DNA from: Arenicola marina
Taxonomy: Eukaryota > Annelida > Polychaeta > Arenicolidae
Assembly: GCA_964019135.1 (NCBI GenBank)
Contig: OZ025249.1
Span: 36,469,759-36,533,758 of the forward strand
Reading direction: 5' to 3'
DNA length: 64,000 bases
Below are positions 42,201-53,200 of this stretch, piece by piece. A model generated the notes under the pieces. It ran no database searches. It was given only the letters and a program-made list of their open reading frames with translations, and was not told the origin of the DNA. The translations under genes and the position numbers were made by a program. Each line of letters opens with the position of its first letter. The stretch's first letter is position 1.

Positions 42201-42376
42201 TACAAATGGTAGTCGAATTCCGATGTGTCAATCGGGGGTTCGACTCCGGCACCGCGCACGGGCGGCGCTAACTGCTGCTCCGTGACGTTATCTGGAGGCA
42301 GGAAGCTGGCGTCGTCGTCCTGGAAACCCATGTTGGCCTGGGACAGGGAGTAGTCTGACAGCGACGGGAAGGCCAT
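26994..42376 (-). CDS. Rhodopsin-class (family A) neuropeptide-type GPCR, complete six-exon gene
   Basis: The coding sequence joins, in transcript order, 42376-41856, 40586-40463, 34246-34017, 28257-28116, 27684-27559 and 27254-26994. This is 1404 nt and 467 residues, and every intron is GT...AG with compatible phase. It encodes a plasma-membrane seven-helix receptor expected to couple a peptide ligand to G proteins. Visible features are an acidic N-tail with an N-glycosylation sequon (N30-V-T), TM1 about 80-103, TM2 with SLAVADL, Cys149 at the top of TM3, the ERY motif (173-175), TM4 to 215, ECL2 with sequon N225-I-T and Cys234 as disulfide partner, TM5 with Pro260, a basic ICL3, TM6 with CWGP (354-357), TM7 with NPIIY (395-399) and a Cys-rich, Arg-rich tail suited to palmitoylation. 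An in-frame TAG lies five codons before the ATG at 42376. Phrases such as ARKQVIKML and the ERYIVIVHPMKS loop resemble the TRH/ghrelin/CCK-type group of peptide receptors. The exact orthology and ligand are not recognised. Confidence 0.93.
27559..27684 (-). CDS. GPCR exon 5: TM6 and ECL3
   Basis: The acceptor is GGACAG|GTC and the donor GGT|GTAAGC, both phase 0. The exon has 42 codons (340-381). TM6 is VIKMLLTIIAVFLLCWGP, with the Cys-Trp-x-Pro toggle-switch motif. CWGP with Gly between Trp and Pro is less usual than CWLP or CWTP in peptide receptors and may help place the family. ECL3 follows (MKRHEMDILHTNGAFYAG). Confidence 0.92.
27685..28115 (-). other. GPCR intron 4 with purine-rich tract
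   Basis: Short intron (431 bp). On the plus strand about 27988-28040 is a near-pure GGA/GAGG run. The transcribed RNA would therefore carry a long C/U-rich tract, which lies downstream of the donor of exon 4. Confidence 0.8.
28116..28257 (-). CDS. GPCR exon 4: ICL3
   Basis: No simple full-length open frame reveals this exon. It was found by phase matching. Acceptor TTTATTCTAG|T completes the split Ser292, then 47 codons (293-339) encode a hydrophilic Ser/Arg/Lys-rich third intracellular loop ending SDAREARKQ, followed by donor CAG|GTGGGT in phase 0. The loop contains several basic-Ser sites of the kind kinases use. The ARKQ end joins VIKML of the next exon exactly as the start of TM6 in related receptors. 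Confidence 0.88.
29382..29858 (+). mobile_element. RTE-type LINE 3' fragment with C-terminal zinc finger
   Basis: This is the C-terminal tail of a LINE polyprotein. It reads KQRRLRCLGNVHRMQDGRIP, then a GKRPTGRPKLRF block, DVCKRDMKAFGIDTHSWEDL, and a Cys/His finger CDDCGKLCRSQIRLFSHKRQC, here split as CDDCGKLCRSQIRLF and SHKRQC. That order is typical of RTE-like LINE ends in many invertebrates. One in-frame TAG at 29568-29570 interrupts it, replacing a Lys codon usual at that place. The reverse transcriptase itself is absent upstream, so this is a 5'-truncated, dead copy inside GPCR intron 3, in antisense to the gene. Confidence 0.85.
31235..31569. mobile_element. Foldback TIR element with 8-bp target-site duplication
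   Basis: Terminal inverted repeats of about 85 bp at 31235-31319 and 31485-31569 begin ATGGTGGCATATATGTGCCA and differ at about one position. They are flanked by the direct repeat AACTATAT (31227-31234 and 31570-31577). The middle is made of degenerate GCGAGAACGCGAGAATGC units. There is no transposase, so it is a non-autonomous, MITE-like element. An 8-bp duplication is the rule for hAT-type transposases, but the termini do not show the usual hAT CAG start, so the superfamily is open. Confidence 0.88.
32369..32875. repeat. 253-bp tandem duplication, near identical
   Basis: Copies begin at 32369 and 32622 with exact period 253. I find a single substitution between them (CTTACCTGTCATC against CTTACCTATCATC), so the duplication is recent or has been homogenised. 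Confidence 0.95.
34017..34246 (-). CDS. GPCR exon 3: ECL2, TM5, start of ICL3
   Basis: The acceptor is a pyrimidine-rich stretch ending CGCAG|GAC, phase 0. The exon encodes residues 216-291 plus two bases of Ser292. ECL2 contains the sequon NNIT and the conserved cysteine in LTCADS. TM5 holds FLVPVLVMVYCYS with its usual proline and tyrosine. Donor AG|GTGAGA is in phase 2. Confidence 0.92.
36739..36987 (-). mobile_element. tRNA-derived SINE
   Basis: Same family as the copy at 6846-7093. On the plus strand they share TCAGGACGCT, CATATCGCGTCAAT, GAGCCATGTCCCCGGGGGTA-like sequence and a terminal tRNA-like head. The A box has decayed to GATACCTCAGTGGG and the B box is CGGTGGTTCGCGCCCC on the minus strand, so it is an older copy. 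Confidence 0.7.
38288..38360 (-). mobile_element. tRNA-like SINE head
   Basis: The minus strand has GTGGTCAGTGCCCTGGACC, which resembles an A box, and GGATTCGAACCGGG as a B box at tRNA-like spacing. No acceptor stem pairs. It is probably the head of a different SINE family. Confidence 0.4.
39097..39992. repeat. 33-bp minisatellite, about 27 units
   Basis: The unit core is GCTAACCTGTAAATGTGTCC. Period is 33 bp with some 30-bp units that lack one GTT. As three divides both lengths, both strands stay open: minus THLQVSTTTQG (11 residues), plus CVVVLTCKCVP. It lies inside GPCR intron 2, so it is not coding. Confidence 0.93.
40051..40246. repeat. 49-bp tandem repeat, four copies
   Basis: ATGCTATGTAAAGTAAAGTG-like starts at 40051, 40100, 40149 and 40198, an exact 49-bp spacing. 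It lies close to the 33-bp array. Confidence 0.93.
40463..40586 (-). CDS. GPCR exon 2: ERY tyrosine, ICL2 and TM4
   Basis: The acceptor TTCAG|G completes Arg174 and the exon reads YIVIVHPMKSRSWCT, then TM4 with the Ser-Pro pair of its outer half. It ends ...ILYVM|GTAGGT in phase 0 (residues 175-215). The loop after ERY, with a proline four residues on, is normal for peptide receptors. Confidence 0.92.
40587..41855 (-). other. GPCR intron 1
   Basis: Intron of 1.27 kb between the Arg174 split-codon halves. More than half of it is the 44-bp minisatellite described separately. I see no coding or RNA gene in the rest. Confidence 0.85.
40930..41660. repeat. 44-bp minisatellite, about 16 units
   Basis: The unit is built from GACGCCGCCCATTACCGTCA and GGACGCATTCATTATTACCC plus four bases. 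Units vary slightly in length. It occupies most of GPCR intron 1. Confidence 0.9.
41856..42376 (-). CDS. GPCR exon 1: N-tail, TM1-TM3
   Basis: This exon encodes residues 1-173 plus two bases of Arg174. ATG at 42376 is chosen because the codon before it is GTG and an in-frame TAG lies five codons upstream. The context has G at -3 and G at +4. The acidic tail includes EFDYHLYFEDLDQL, whose tyrosines flanked by acids could be sulfated. TM1 carries GNCLVVF (Asn1.50), TM2 carries LAVADL (Asp2.50), and LCKV supplies the TM3 cysteine. The donor is AG|GTGAGT, placing the intron inside the Arg codon of the ERY motif (phase 2). A purely 5' non-coding exon further upstream cannot be excluded. Confidence 0.93.
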
Positions 42377-42385
42377 CACTGGAGC

Positions 42386-42417
42386 TACCTACCTACCTAC
42401 CTGCCTACCTACCTACC
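42386..42417. repeat. (ACCT)n microsatellite in the GPCR 5' UTR
   Basis: Eight tetranucleotide units lie about 10 bp upstream of the GPCR start codon. On the minus strand the run is TAGG-type and supplies the in-frame stop before the ATG. Length changes here would alter the immediate leader. Confidence 0.85.
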
Positions 42418-44263
42418 ACGGGAGGGAGGGGGACCAAACACGATATCCACCGCACCGTATGTTTTAGATAGAATGATATATCCTTTTACCGCCTCATAAT
42501 TATAATCCGGTTGTTTCGATGAAGATCAATTCCTCACAATCCATTATGAAGCCCTCAACCGAGCCGGGTACGTTGTGGTCGCTGACTCCCCGCCACGCGT
42601 ATTCCCCTGTTAGCGGCCCGGACTGAATGCCATCCGGCCTGTGAGGAGCCCTCAGATCCTCCTATCGATGTTTTCTAATTTCCTTCTGTCTCCTCTGAAT
42701 CCGATTGACGTCACTGCGTCCGCTATATATTTATTTATTGATATATATGTGTATATATACAACGGTTGCTTGCATTCAAAGCCTCGAGATATTACCCCGG
42801 TGATTTTCACGCATATTTACCGGACGAGAGGGCCTCTTTCAGAAAGAGGATAAAATGCTGGTATTCATATCGATTCGGCGATGATTCCATTCCACCTTAA
42901 AGGGTTTTGCCTTCCTGTACTTTCTGCAGCTCTGAGAAAGTGTTGATTACCGACCCTGGCGAGCCATGCAAGTGAACTTCCCTGGGCAGAGAGAGAGCTA
43001 GAGAGACAGCGAGAGAGAGGGAGACAGAGAGACAGAGAGACAGAAGGAGGCAGAGGCCGGCCTGAGATGGTGGTGCGGGGCTGACGGCAGGGCGGGGCTA
43101 GGGTGGTGGTGCAGGGATGACGGCAGGGCGTATCTGGGGTGGTGGTGCAGGGATGGCGGCAGGGCGGCGTCGAGTCAAGGAGGGGGGTGGTTGAGGGGCT
43201 GGGGTGGGGTGGCGGCGGTGGTAGCATGCGACTGACGGCGGGGTGGTGTCGAATCGAGGAGCCGCGCTGAGAGGTTGGGCTGGGGGTGAGTGTGCTGGTG
43301 GTATCGGGCTGATGGCGGTGAGGGGCGCCCGGCGGTGACCAGCGAAGGCCAGCGGCGAGGGACTGTTATCCAATGGGAGCGTGCGGTCTCTGCAGGCCGG
43401 CGGGCGCAGAGGGCACAGGCTAGATCACCCTGCGGGGTTGGGAGGTGGGTGGGGGGGGGGGGGCAGCTTGTTATGGGGAGCGACCAGCCCACCGCCCAGT
43501 CAACACATCCCTGCGGTCAGGGCGCAGGGTGTGTTTGCCCCCAGCGCCCCCTGGCGGCCGTAAGGGGTGTCTCCCCCGCACACAGCATGGTACCCCTCGC
43601 CAACCCTATGGAACCACATCCCACCCCAAACCTATGGTACCCTACTCCTCCACACCACTGTCGTACCCTCGCCACCCCGAAACACTACGGAACCCCACCC
43701 CATCTCCAAATGCGTTACTCCTTTTTAACAATACGGAACCGCATCCCACCTCGAACTGCGCCCCCCTCCCCCTCCACAACCCACCGAGACCACGGTACCC
43801 CCTCGGCCCAACACCCCAGGCCACACACCTACACCTTACCGATTACCGAACTTCCCGTTAAACACCAGCTCCCAATCTCCCGTCCACACATGGTTTTTCT
43901 ATTCCAGGCGCGTCCCTTTGTCCTTTCATTCAGTCTCCGTTTGTCACCGCTCAATAGTCGGCGTTACTTAACGGGCGGACGACGACAGGATAATGTCAGT
44001 CGCCGCCGATCTTTTTATTAGACGCCTTCCGCCCGGCGGCGGCCGTCAGTGACGTCATCGGCACCGTGCGACCCCCTCCTCTTCCGTCCCAAGCCCCTCC
44101 CCCCACCTGTCTTCCCCCCCACCCCATTCCTATTCCCTGTCTCCCAGTGTTATCGTCCATGCCCATCAGGTGGCACGCGTAGGGTGCAGCGTGAGCGATG
44201 GCCGCTGACGGAAGTGTGTAAGTCCGCTTGCTCTGTTGGGCGTGTGGATAAACGTTGTGGTTA
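42418..44263. other. GPCR upstream region up to the satellite
   Basis: Would hold the GPCR promoter, but no TATA or initiator can be assigned with confidence. 43.0-43.8 kb is GC-rich with simple repeats and a G13 run at 43451-43463. The satellite starts 1.9 kb upstream of the GPCR start codon. Confidence 0.5.
43005..43260. repeat. (GAGACA)n run and 36-bp GC-rich repeat
   Basis: AGAGAGACAG-type microsatellite at about 42990-43045, then three copies of a 36-bp unit with GGTGGTGCAGGGATGACGGC spaced 36 bp apart (TGGTGC at 43071, 43107 and 43143), decaying rightward. Confidence 0.75.
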
Positions 44264-47200
44264 GACTGGGTGGGTAGCCCCGCAGTGACTGGGTGTGTTA
44301 CACAGCAGTGACTGGGTGGGTAGCCCCGCAGTGACGGGGTGAGTAACACAGCAGTGACTGGGTGGGTAAGCCCGCAGTGTCCGGGTGGGTAACACAGCAG
44401 TGACTGGGTGGGTAACGCCGCAGCGACTGGGTGGGTAACAGAGCAGTGACTGGGTGGGTAAACCCGCAGTGACTGGATGGGTAACCTCGCAGTGACTGGG
44501 TGGGTAACGCCGCAGCGACTGGGTGGGTAACACAGCAGTGACTGGATGGGTAACACAGCCGTGACTGGGTGGGTAACACAGCAGTGACTGGGTGGGTAAC
44601 ACAGCAGTGACTGGGTGAGTAACACAGCAGTGACTGGGTGGGTAAGCCCGCAGTGACTGGGTGGGTAGCCTCGCAGTGACTGGGTGGGTAACGCCGCAGC
44701 GACTGGGTGGGTAACACAGCAGTGACTGGATTGGGAACACAACAGTGACTGGATGGGTAACACAGCAGTGACTGGGTGGGTAAGCCCGCAGTGACTGGGT
44801 GGGTAGCCCCGCAGTGACCGGGTGAGTAACACAGCAGTGACTGGGTGGGTAATCCCGCAGTGACTGGGTGGGTAACTTCGCAGTGACTGGGTGGGTAACG
44901 CCGCAGCGACTGGGTGGGTAACACAGCAGTGACTGCGTGGGTAACACAGCAGTGACTGGGTGGGTAACACAGCAGTGACTGGGTGGGTGGCCCGCAGTGA
45001 CTGGGTGGGTAACCCAGCAGTGACTGGATGGGTAACACAGCAGTGACTGGATGGGTAACCCAGAAGTGACTGGATGGGTAACACAGCAGTGACTGGGTGG
45101 GTAACACAGCAGTGACTGGGTGGGTAACACAGCGGTGACTGGGTGGGTAACACAACAGTGACTGGATGGGTAACCCAGAAGTGACTGGATGGGTAACACA
45201 GCAGTGACTGGGTGGGTAACCCCGCAGTGACTGGGCGGGTAGCCTCGCAGTGACTGGATGGGTAACACAGCAGTGACTGGGTGGGTAACCCAGAAGTGAC
45301 TGGATGGGTAACACAGCAGTGACTGGGTGGGTAACCCAGCAGTGACTGGATGGGTAACACAGCAGTGACTGGGTGGGTAACACAGCAGTGACTGGGTGGG
45401 TAACAAAGCAGTGACTGGATGGGTAACACAGCAGTGACTGGATGGGTAACACAGCAGTGACTGGGTGGGTAGCCCCGCAGTGACTGGGTGGGTAACCCAG
45501 CAGTGACTGGATGGGTAACACATCAGTGATTCGATGGGTAACCCAGCAGTGACTGGATTGGTAACACAGCAGTGACTGGGTGGGTAACACAGCAGTGACT
45601 GGGTGGGCAGCCCCGCAGTGACTGGGTGAGTAACACGGCAGTGACTGGGTGGGTAACACAGCAGTGACTGGATGGGTAACACAGCCGTGACTGGGTGGGT
45701 AACACAGCAGTGACTGGGTGGGTAGCCCCGCAGTGACTGGGTGAGTAACACAGCAGTGACTGGGTGGGTAAGCCCGCAGTGACTGGGTGGGTAACCTCGC
45801 AGTGACTGGGTGGGTAACGCCGCAGCGACTGGGTGGGTAACACAGCAGTGACTGGATGGGTAACACAACAGTGACTGGATGGGTAACACAGCAGTGACTG
45901 GGTGGGTAAGCCCGCAGTGACTGGGTGGGTAGCCCCGCAGTGACCGGGTGAGTAACACAGCAGTGACTGGGTGGGTAATCCCGCAGTGACTGGGTGGGTA
46001 ACTTCGCAGTGACTGGGTGGGTAACGCCGCAGCGACTGGGTGGGTAACACAGCAGTGACTGCGTGGGTAACACAGCAGTGACTGGGTGGGTAACACAGCA
46101 GTGACTGGGTGGGTGGCCCGCAGTGACTGGGTGGGTAACCCAGCAGTGACTGGATGGGTAACACAGCAGTGACTGGATGGGTAACCCAGAAGTGACTGGA
46201 TGGGTAACACAGCAGTGACTGGGTGGGTAACACAGCAGTGACTGGGTGGGTAACACAGCGGTGACTGGGTGGGTAACACAACAGTGACTGGATGGGTAAC
46301 CCAGAAGTGACTGGATGGGTAACACAGCAGTGACTGGGTGGGTAACCCCGCAGTGACTGGGTGGGTAACCCAGAAGTGACTGGATGGGTAACACAGCAGT
46401 GACTGGATGGGTAACACATCAGCGATTCGATGGGTAACCCAGCAGTGACTGGATTGGTAACACAGCAGTGACTGGGTGGGTAACACAGCAGTGACTGGGT
46501 GGGCAGCCCCGCAGTGACTGGGTGAGTAACACGGCAGTGACTGGGTGGGTAACACAGCAGTGACTGGATGGGTAACACAGCAGTGACTGGGTGGGTAACC
46601 CCGCAGTGACTGGGTGGGTAGCCTCGCAGTGACTGGGTGGGTAACACAGCAGTGACTGGGTGGGTAACCCAGCAGTGACTGGATGGGTAATCCCGCAGTG
46701 ACTGGGTGGGTAGCCTCGCAGTGACTGGGTGGGTAACGCCGCAGCGACTGGGTGGGTAATACAGCAGTGACTGGGTGGGTAACCCCGCAGTGACTGGGTG
46801 GGTAACCTCGCAGTGACTGGGTGGGTAACGCCGCAGCGACTGGGTGGGTAACACAGCAGTGACTGGGTGGGTGCCCCACAGTGACCGGGTGAGTAACACA
46901 GCAGTGACTGGGTGGGTAAGCACGCAGTGACTGGGTGGGTAACCTCGCAGTGACTGGGTGGGTAACCCAGCAGTGACTGGGTGGGTAACACCGCAGTGAC
47001 TGGGTGGGTAACCCAGCAGTGACTGGATGGGTAACACAGCAGTGACTGGATGGGTAACCCAGAATTGACTGGATGGGTAACACAGCAGTGACTGTGTGGG
47101 CAACACAGCAGTGACTGGGTGGGTAACACAGCAGTGACTGGGTGGGTAACACAGCAGTGACTGGGTGGGTAATCCAGCAGTGACTGGATGGGTAACACAG

Positions 47201-50200
47201 CAGTGACTGGATGGGTAACCCAGAATTGACTGGGTGGGTAACACAGCAGTGACTGGGTGGGTAACACAGCGGTGACTGGGTGGGTAACACAGCAGTGACT
47301 GGATGGGTAACACAGCAGTGACTGGGTGGGTAACCCCGCAGTGACTGGGTGGGTAGCCTCGCAGTGACTGGGTGGGTAACACAGCAGTGACTGGGTGTGT
47401 AACCCAGCAGTGACTGGATGGGTAACACAGCAGTGACTGGGTGGGTAACCCAGCAGTGACTTGATGGGTAACACAGCAGTGACTGGGTGGGTAACACAGC
47501 AGTGACTGGGTGGGTAACACAGCAGTGACTGGATGAGTAACACAGCAGTGACTGGATGGGTAACACAGCAGTGACTGGGTGGGTAGCCCCGCAGTGACAG
47601 GGTGGGTAACGCAGCAGTGACTGGATGGGTAACACATCAGTGATTCGATGGGTAACCCAGCAGTGACTGGATTGGTAACACAGCAGTGACTGGGTGGGTA
47701 ACACAGCAGTGACTGGGTGGGCAGCCCCGCAGTGACTGGGTGAGTAACACGGCAGTGACTGGGTGGGTAACACAGCAGTGACTGGATGGGTAACACAGCA
47801 GTGACTGGGTGGGTAACCCCGCAGTGACTGGGTGGGTAGCCTCGCAGTGACTGGGTGGGTAACACAGCAGTGACTGGGTGGGTAACCCAGCAGTGACTGG
47901 GTGGGTAACCCCGCAGTGACTGGGTGGGTAGCCTCGCAGTGACTGGGTGGGTAACGCCGCAGCGACTGGGTGGGTAATACAGCAGTGACTGGGTGGGTAA
48001 CCCCGCAGTGACTGGGTGGGTAACCTCGCAGTGACTGGGTGGGTAACGCCGCAGCGACTGGGTGGGTAACACAGCCGTGACTGGGTGGGTAACACAGCAG
48101 TGACTGGGTGGGTAGCCCCGCAGTGACTGGGTGAGTAACACAGCAGTGACTGGGTGGGTAAGCCCGCAGTGACTGGGTGGGTAACCTCGCAGTGACTGGG
48201 TGGGTAACGCCGCAGCGACTGGGTGGGTAACACAGCAGTGACTGGATGGGTAACACAACAGTGACTGGATGGGTAACACAGCAGTGACTGGGTGGGTAAG
48301 CCCGCAGTGACTGGGTGGGTAGCCCCGCAGTGACCGGGTGAGTAACACAGCAGTGACTGGGTGGGTAATCCCGCAGTGACTGGGTGGGTAACTTCGCAGT
48401 GACTCGGTGGGTAACGCCGCAGCGACTGGGTGGGTAACACAGCAGTGACTGCGTGGGTAACACAGCAGTGACTGGGTGGGTAACACAGCAGTGACTGGGT
48501 GGGTGGCCCGCAGTGACTGGGTGGGTAACCCAGCAGTGACTGGATGGGTAACACAGCAGTGACTGGATGGGTAACCCAGAAGTGACTGGATGGGTAACAC
48601 AGCAGTGACTGGGTGGGTAACACAGCAGTGACTGGGTGGGTAACACAGCGGTGACTGGGTGGGTAACACAACAGTGACTGGATGGGTAACCCAGAAGTGA
48701 CTGGATGGGTAACACAGCAGTGACTGGGTGGGTAACCCCGCAGTGACTGGGCGGGTAGCCTCGCAGTGACTGGATGGGTAACACAGCAGTGACTGGGTGG
48801 GTAACCCAGAAGTGACTGGATGGGTAACACAGCAGTGACTGGGTGGGTAACCCAGCAGTGACTGGATGGGTAACACAGCAGTGACTGAGTGGGTAACACA
48901 GCAGTGACTGGGTGGGTAACACAGCAGTGACTGGATGGGTAACACAGCAGTGACTGGATGGGTAACACAGCAGTGACTGGATGGGTAACACATCAGTGAT
49001 TCGATGGGTAACCCAGCAGTGACTGGATTGGTAACACAGCAGTGACTGGGTGGGTAACACAGCAGTGACTGGGTGGGCAGCCCCGCAGTGACTGGGTGAG
49101 TAACACGGCAGTGACTGGGTGGGTAACACAGCAGTGACTGGATGGGTAACACAGCAGTGACTGGGTGGGTAACCCCGCAGTGACTGGGTGGGTAGCCTCG
49201 CAGTGACTGGGTGGGTAACACAGCAGTGACTGGGTGGGTAACCCAGCAGTGACTGGGTGGGTAACACAGCAGTGACTGGATGGGTAATCCCGCAGTGACT
49301 GGGTGGGTAGCCTCGCAGTGACTGGGTGGGTAACGCCGCAGCGACTGGGTGGGTAATACAGCAGTGACTGGGTGGGTAACCCCGCAGTGACTGGGTGGGT
49401 AACCTCGCAGTGACTGGGTGGGTAACGCCGCAGCGACTGGGTGGGTAACACAGCAGTGACTGGGTGGGCGCCCCACAGTGACCGGGTGAGCAACACAGCA
49501 GTGACTGGGTGGGTAAGCACGCAGTGACTGGGTGGGTAACCTCGCAGTGACTGGGTGGGTAACCCAGCAGTGACTGGGTGGGTAACACCGCAGTGACTGG
49601 GTGGGTAACCCAGCAGTGACTGGATGGGTAACACAGCAGTGACTGGATGGGTAACCCAGAATTGACTGGATGGGTAACACAGCAGTGACTGTGTGGGCAA
49701 CACAGCAGTGACTGGGTGGGTAACACAGCAGTGACTGGGTGGGTAACACAGCAGTGACTGGGTGGGTAATCCAGCAGTGACTGGATGGGTAACACAGCAG
49801 TGACTGGATGGGTAACCCAGAATTGACTGGGTGGGTAACACAGCAGTGACTGGGTGGGTAACACAGCGGTGACTGGGTGGGTAACACAGCAGTGACTGGA
49901 TGGGTAACACAGCAGTGACTGGGTGGGTAACCCCGCAGTGACTGGGTGGGTAGCCTCGCAGTCACTGGGTGGGTAACACAGCAGTGACTGGGTGTGTAAC
50001 CCAGCAGTGACTGGATGGGTAACACAGCAGTGACTGGGTGGGTAACCCAGCAGTGACTGGATGGGTAACACAGCAGTGACTGGGTGGGTAACACAGCAGT
50101 GACTGGGTGGGTAACACAGCAGTGACTGGATGAGTAACACAGCAGTGACTGGATGGGTAACACAGCAGTGACTGGGTGGGTAGCCCCGCAGTGACAGGGT

Positions 50201-53200
50201 GGGTAACGCAGCAGTGACTGGATGGGTAACACAGCAGTGATTCGATGGGTAACCCAGCAGTGACTGGATTGGTAACACAGCAGTGACTGGGTGGGTAACA
50301 CAGCAGTGACTGGGTGGGCAGCCCCGCAGTGACTGGGTGAGTAACACGGCAGTGACTGGGTGGGTAACACAGCAGTGACTGGATGGGTAACACAGCAGTG
50401 ACTGGGTGGGTAACCCCGCAGTGACTGGGTGGGTAGCCTCGCAGTGACTGGGTGGGTAACACAGCAGTGACTGGGTGGGTAACCCAGCAGTGACTGGGTG
50501 GGTAACCCCGCAGTGACTGGGTGGGTAGCCTCGCAGTGACTGGGTGGGTAACGCCGCAGCGACTGGGTGGGTAATACAGCAGTGACTGGGTGGGTAACCC
50601 CGCAGTGACTGGGTGGGTAACCTCGCAGTGACTGGGTGGGTAACGCCGCAGCGACTGGGTGGGTAACACAGCAGTGACTGGGTGGGGAGCCCCGCAGTGA
50701 CCGGGTGAGTAACACAGCAGTGACTGGGTGGGTAAGCCCGCATTGACTGGGTGGGTAACCTCGCAGTGACTGGGTGGGTAACGCCGGAGCGACTGGGTGG
50801 GTAACACAGCAGTGACTGGGTGGGTAACACAGCAGTGACTGGGTGGGTAACCCAGCAGTGACTGGGTGGGTAACCCAGCAGTGACTGGGTGGGTAACACA
50901 GCAGTGACTGGGTGGGTAACACAGCAGTGACTGGGTGGGTAACACAGCAGTGACTGGGTGGTTAGCCCCGCAGTGACTGGGTGGGTAACCCAGCAGTGAC
51001 TGGATGGGTAACACAGCAATGACTGGATGGGTAACCCAGAAGTGACTGGATGGGTAACACAGCAGTGAGTGGGTGGGTAACACAGCAGTGACTGGATGGG
51101 TAACACAGCAGTGACTGGATGGGTAACACAGCAGTGACTGGGTGGGTAGCCCCGCAGTGACTGGGTGGGTAACGCAGCAGTGACTGGATGGGTAACACAT
51201 CAGTGATTCGATGGGTAACCCAGCAGTGACTGGATTGGTAACACAGCAGTGACTGGGTGAGTAACACGGCAGTGACTGGGTGGGTAACACAGCAGTGACT
51301 GGATGGGTAACACAGCAGTGACTGGGTGGGTAACCCCGCAGTGACTGGGTGGGTAGCCTCGCAGTGACTGGGTGGGTAACAGAGCAGTGACTGGGTGGGT
51401 AACCCAGCAGTGACTGGGTGGGTAACCCCGCAGTGACTGGGTGGGTAGCCTCGCAGTGACTGCGTGGGTAACGCCGCAGCGACTGGGTGGGTAATACAGC
51501 AGTGACTGGGTGGGTAACCCCGCAGTGACTGGGTGGGTAACCTCGCAGTGACTGGGTGGGTAACGCCGCAGCGACTGGGTGGGTAACACAGCAGTGACTG
51601 GGTGGGTAAGCCCGCATTGACTGGGTGGGTAACCCAGCAGTGACTGGGTGGGTAACCCAGCAGTGACTGGGTGGGTAACACCGCAGTGACTGGGTGGGTA
51701 ACACAGCAGTGACTGGGTGGGTAAGCCCGCATTGACTGGGTGGGTAACCCAGCAGTGAGTGGGTGGGTAACCCAGCAGTGACTGGGTGGGTAACACCGCA
51801 GTGACTGGGTGGGTAACACAGCAGTGACTGGGTGGGTAACACAGCAGTGACTGGGTGGTTAGCCCCGCAGTGACTGGGTGGGTAACCCAGCAGTGACTGG
51901 ATGGGTAACACAGCAGTGACTGGATGGGTAACCCAGAAGTGACTGGATGGGTAACACAGCAGTGACTGGGTGGGCAACACAGCAGTGACTGGGTGGGTAA
52001 CACAGCAGTGACTGGGTGGGTAACCCAGTAGTGACTGGATGGGTAACACAGCAGTGACTGGGTGGGTAACCCCGCAGTGACTGGGTGTGAAGCCTCGCAG
52101 TGACTGGGTGGGTAACACAGCAGTGACTGGGTGGGTAACCCAGCAGTGACTGGATGGGTAACACAGCAGTGACTGGGTGGGTGACACAGCAGTGACTGGG
52201 TGAGTAACACAGCAGTGACTGGGTGGGTAACAGCGGTGACTGGGTGGGTAACACAGCAGTGACTGGGTGGGTAACCCAGCAGTGACTGGATGGGTAACAC
52301 AGCAGTGATTGGGTGGGTAACACAGCAGTGACTGGGTGGGTAACCCAGCAGTGACTGGGTGAGTAACCTCGCAGTGACTGGGTGGGTAGCCCCGCAGTGA
52401 CTAGGTGAGCAACACAGCAGTGACTGGGTGAGTAACACAGCAGTGACTGGGTGGGTAACCCCGCAGTGACTGGGTGGGTAGCCTCGCAGTGACTGGGTGG
52501 GTAACGCCGCAGCGACTGGGTGGGTAATACAGCAGTGACTGGGTGGGTAACCCCGCAGTGACTGGGTGGGTAACCTCGCAGTGACTGGGTGGGTAGCCCC
52601 GCAGTGACCGGGTGAGTAACACAGCATTGACTGGGTGGGTAAGCCCGCATTGACTGGGTGGGTAACCTCGCAGTGACTGGGTGGGTAACGCCGGAGCGAC
52701 TGGGTGGGTAACACAGCAGTGACTGGGTGGGTAACACAGCAGTGACTGGGTGGGTAACCCAGCAGTGACTGGGTGGGTAACCCAGCAGTGACTGGGTGGG
52801 TAACACCGCAGTGACAGGGTGGGTAACACAGCAGTGACTGGGTGGGTAACACAGCAGTGACTGGGTGGGTAACACAGCAGTGACTGGGTGGTTAGCCCCG
52901 CAGTGACTGGGTGGGTAACCCAGCAGTGACTGGATGGGTAACACAGCAGTGACTGGATGGGTAACCCAGAAGTGACTGGATGGGTAACACAGCAGTGACT
53001 GGGTGGGTAACACAGCAGTGACTAGGTGGGTAGCACAGCAGTGACTGGATGGGTAACAGCAGTGACTGGATGGGTAACACAGCAGTGACTGGGTGGGTAG
53101 CCCCGCAGTGACTGGGTGGGTAACGCAGCAGTGACTGGATGGGTAACACATCAGTGATTCGATGGGAAACCCAGCAGTGACTGGGTGGGTAACCCCGCAG

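Noticed and set aside
43290-44021. Plus frame of 243 residues upstream of the satellite.
   Set aside because: GC-rich low-complexity sequence with competing frames on both strands and no recognisable domain.
44261-51106. Very long minus-strand frame of 2281 residues.
   Set aside because: All three minus frames are open and encode the same 23-residue cycle, as expected of a stop-free 23-bp satellite. There is no start context or unique domain.
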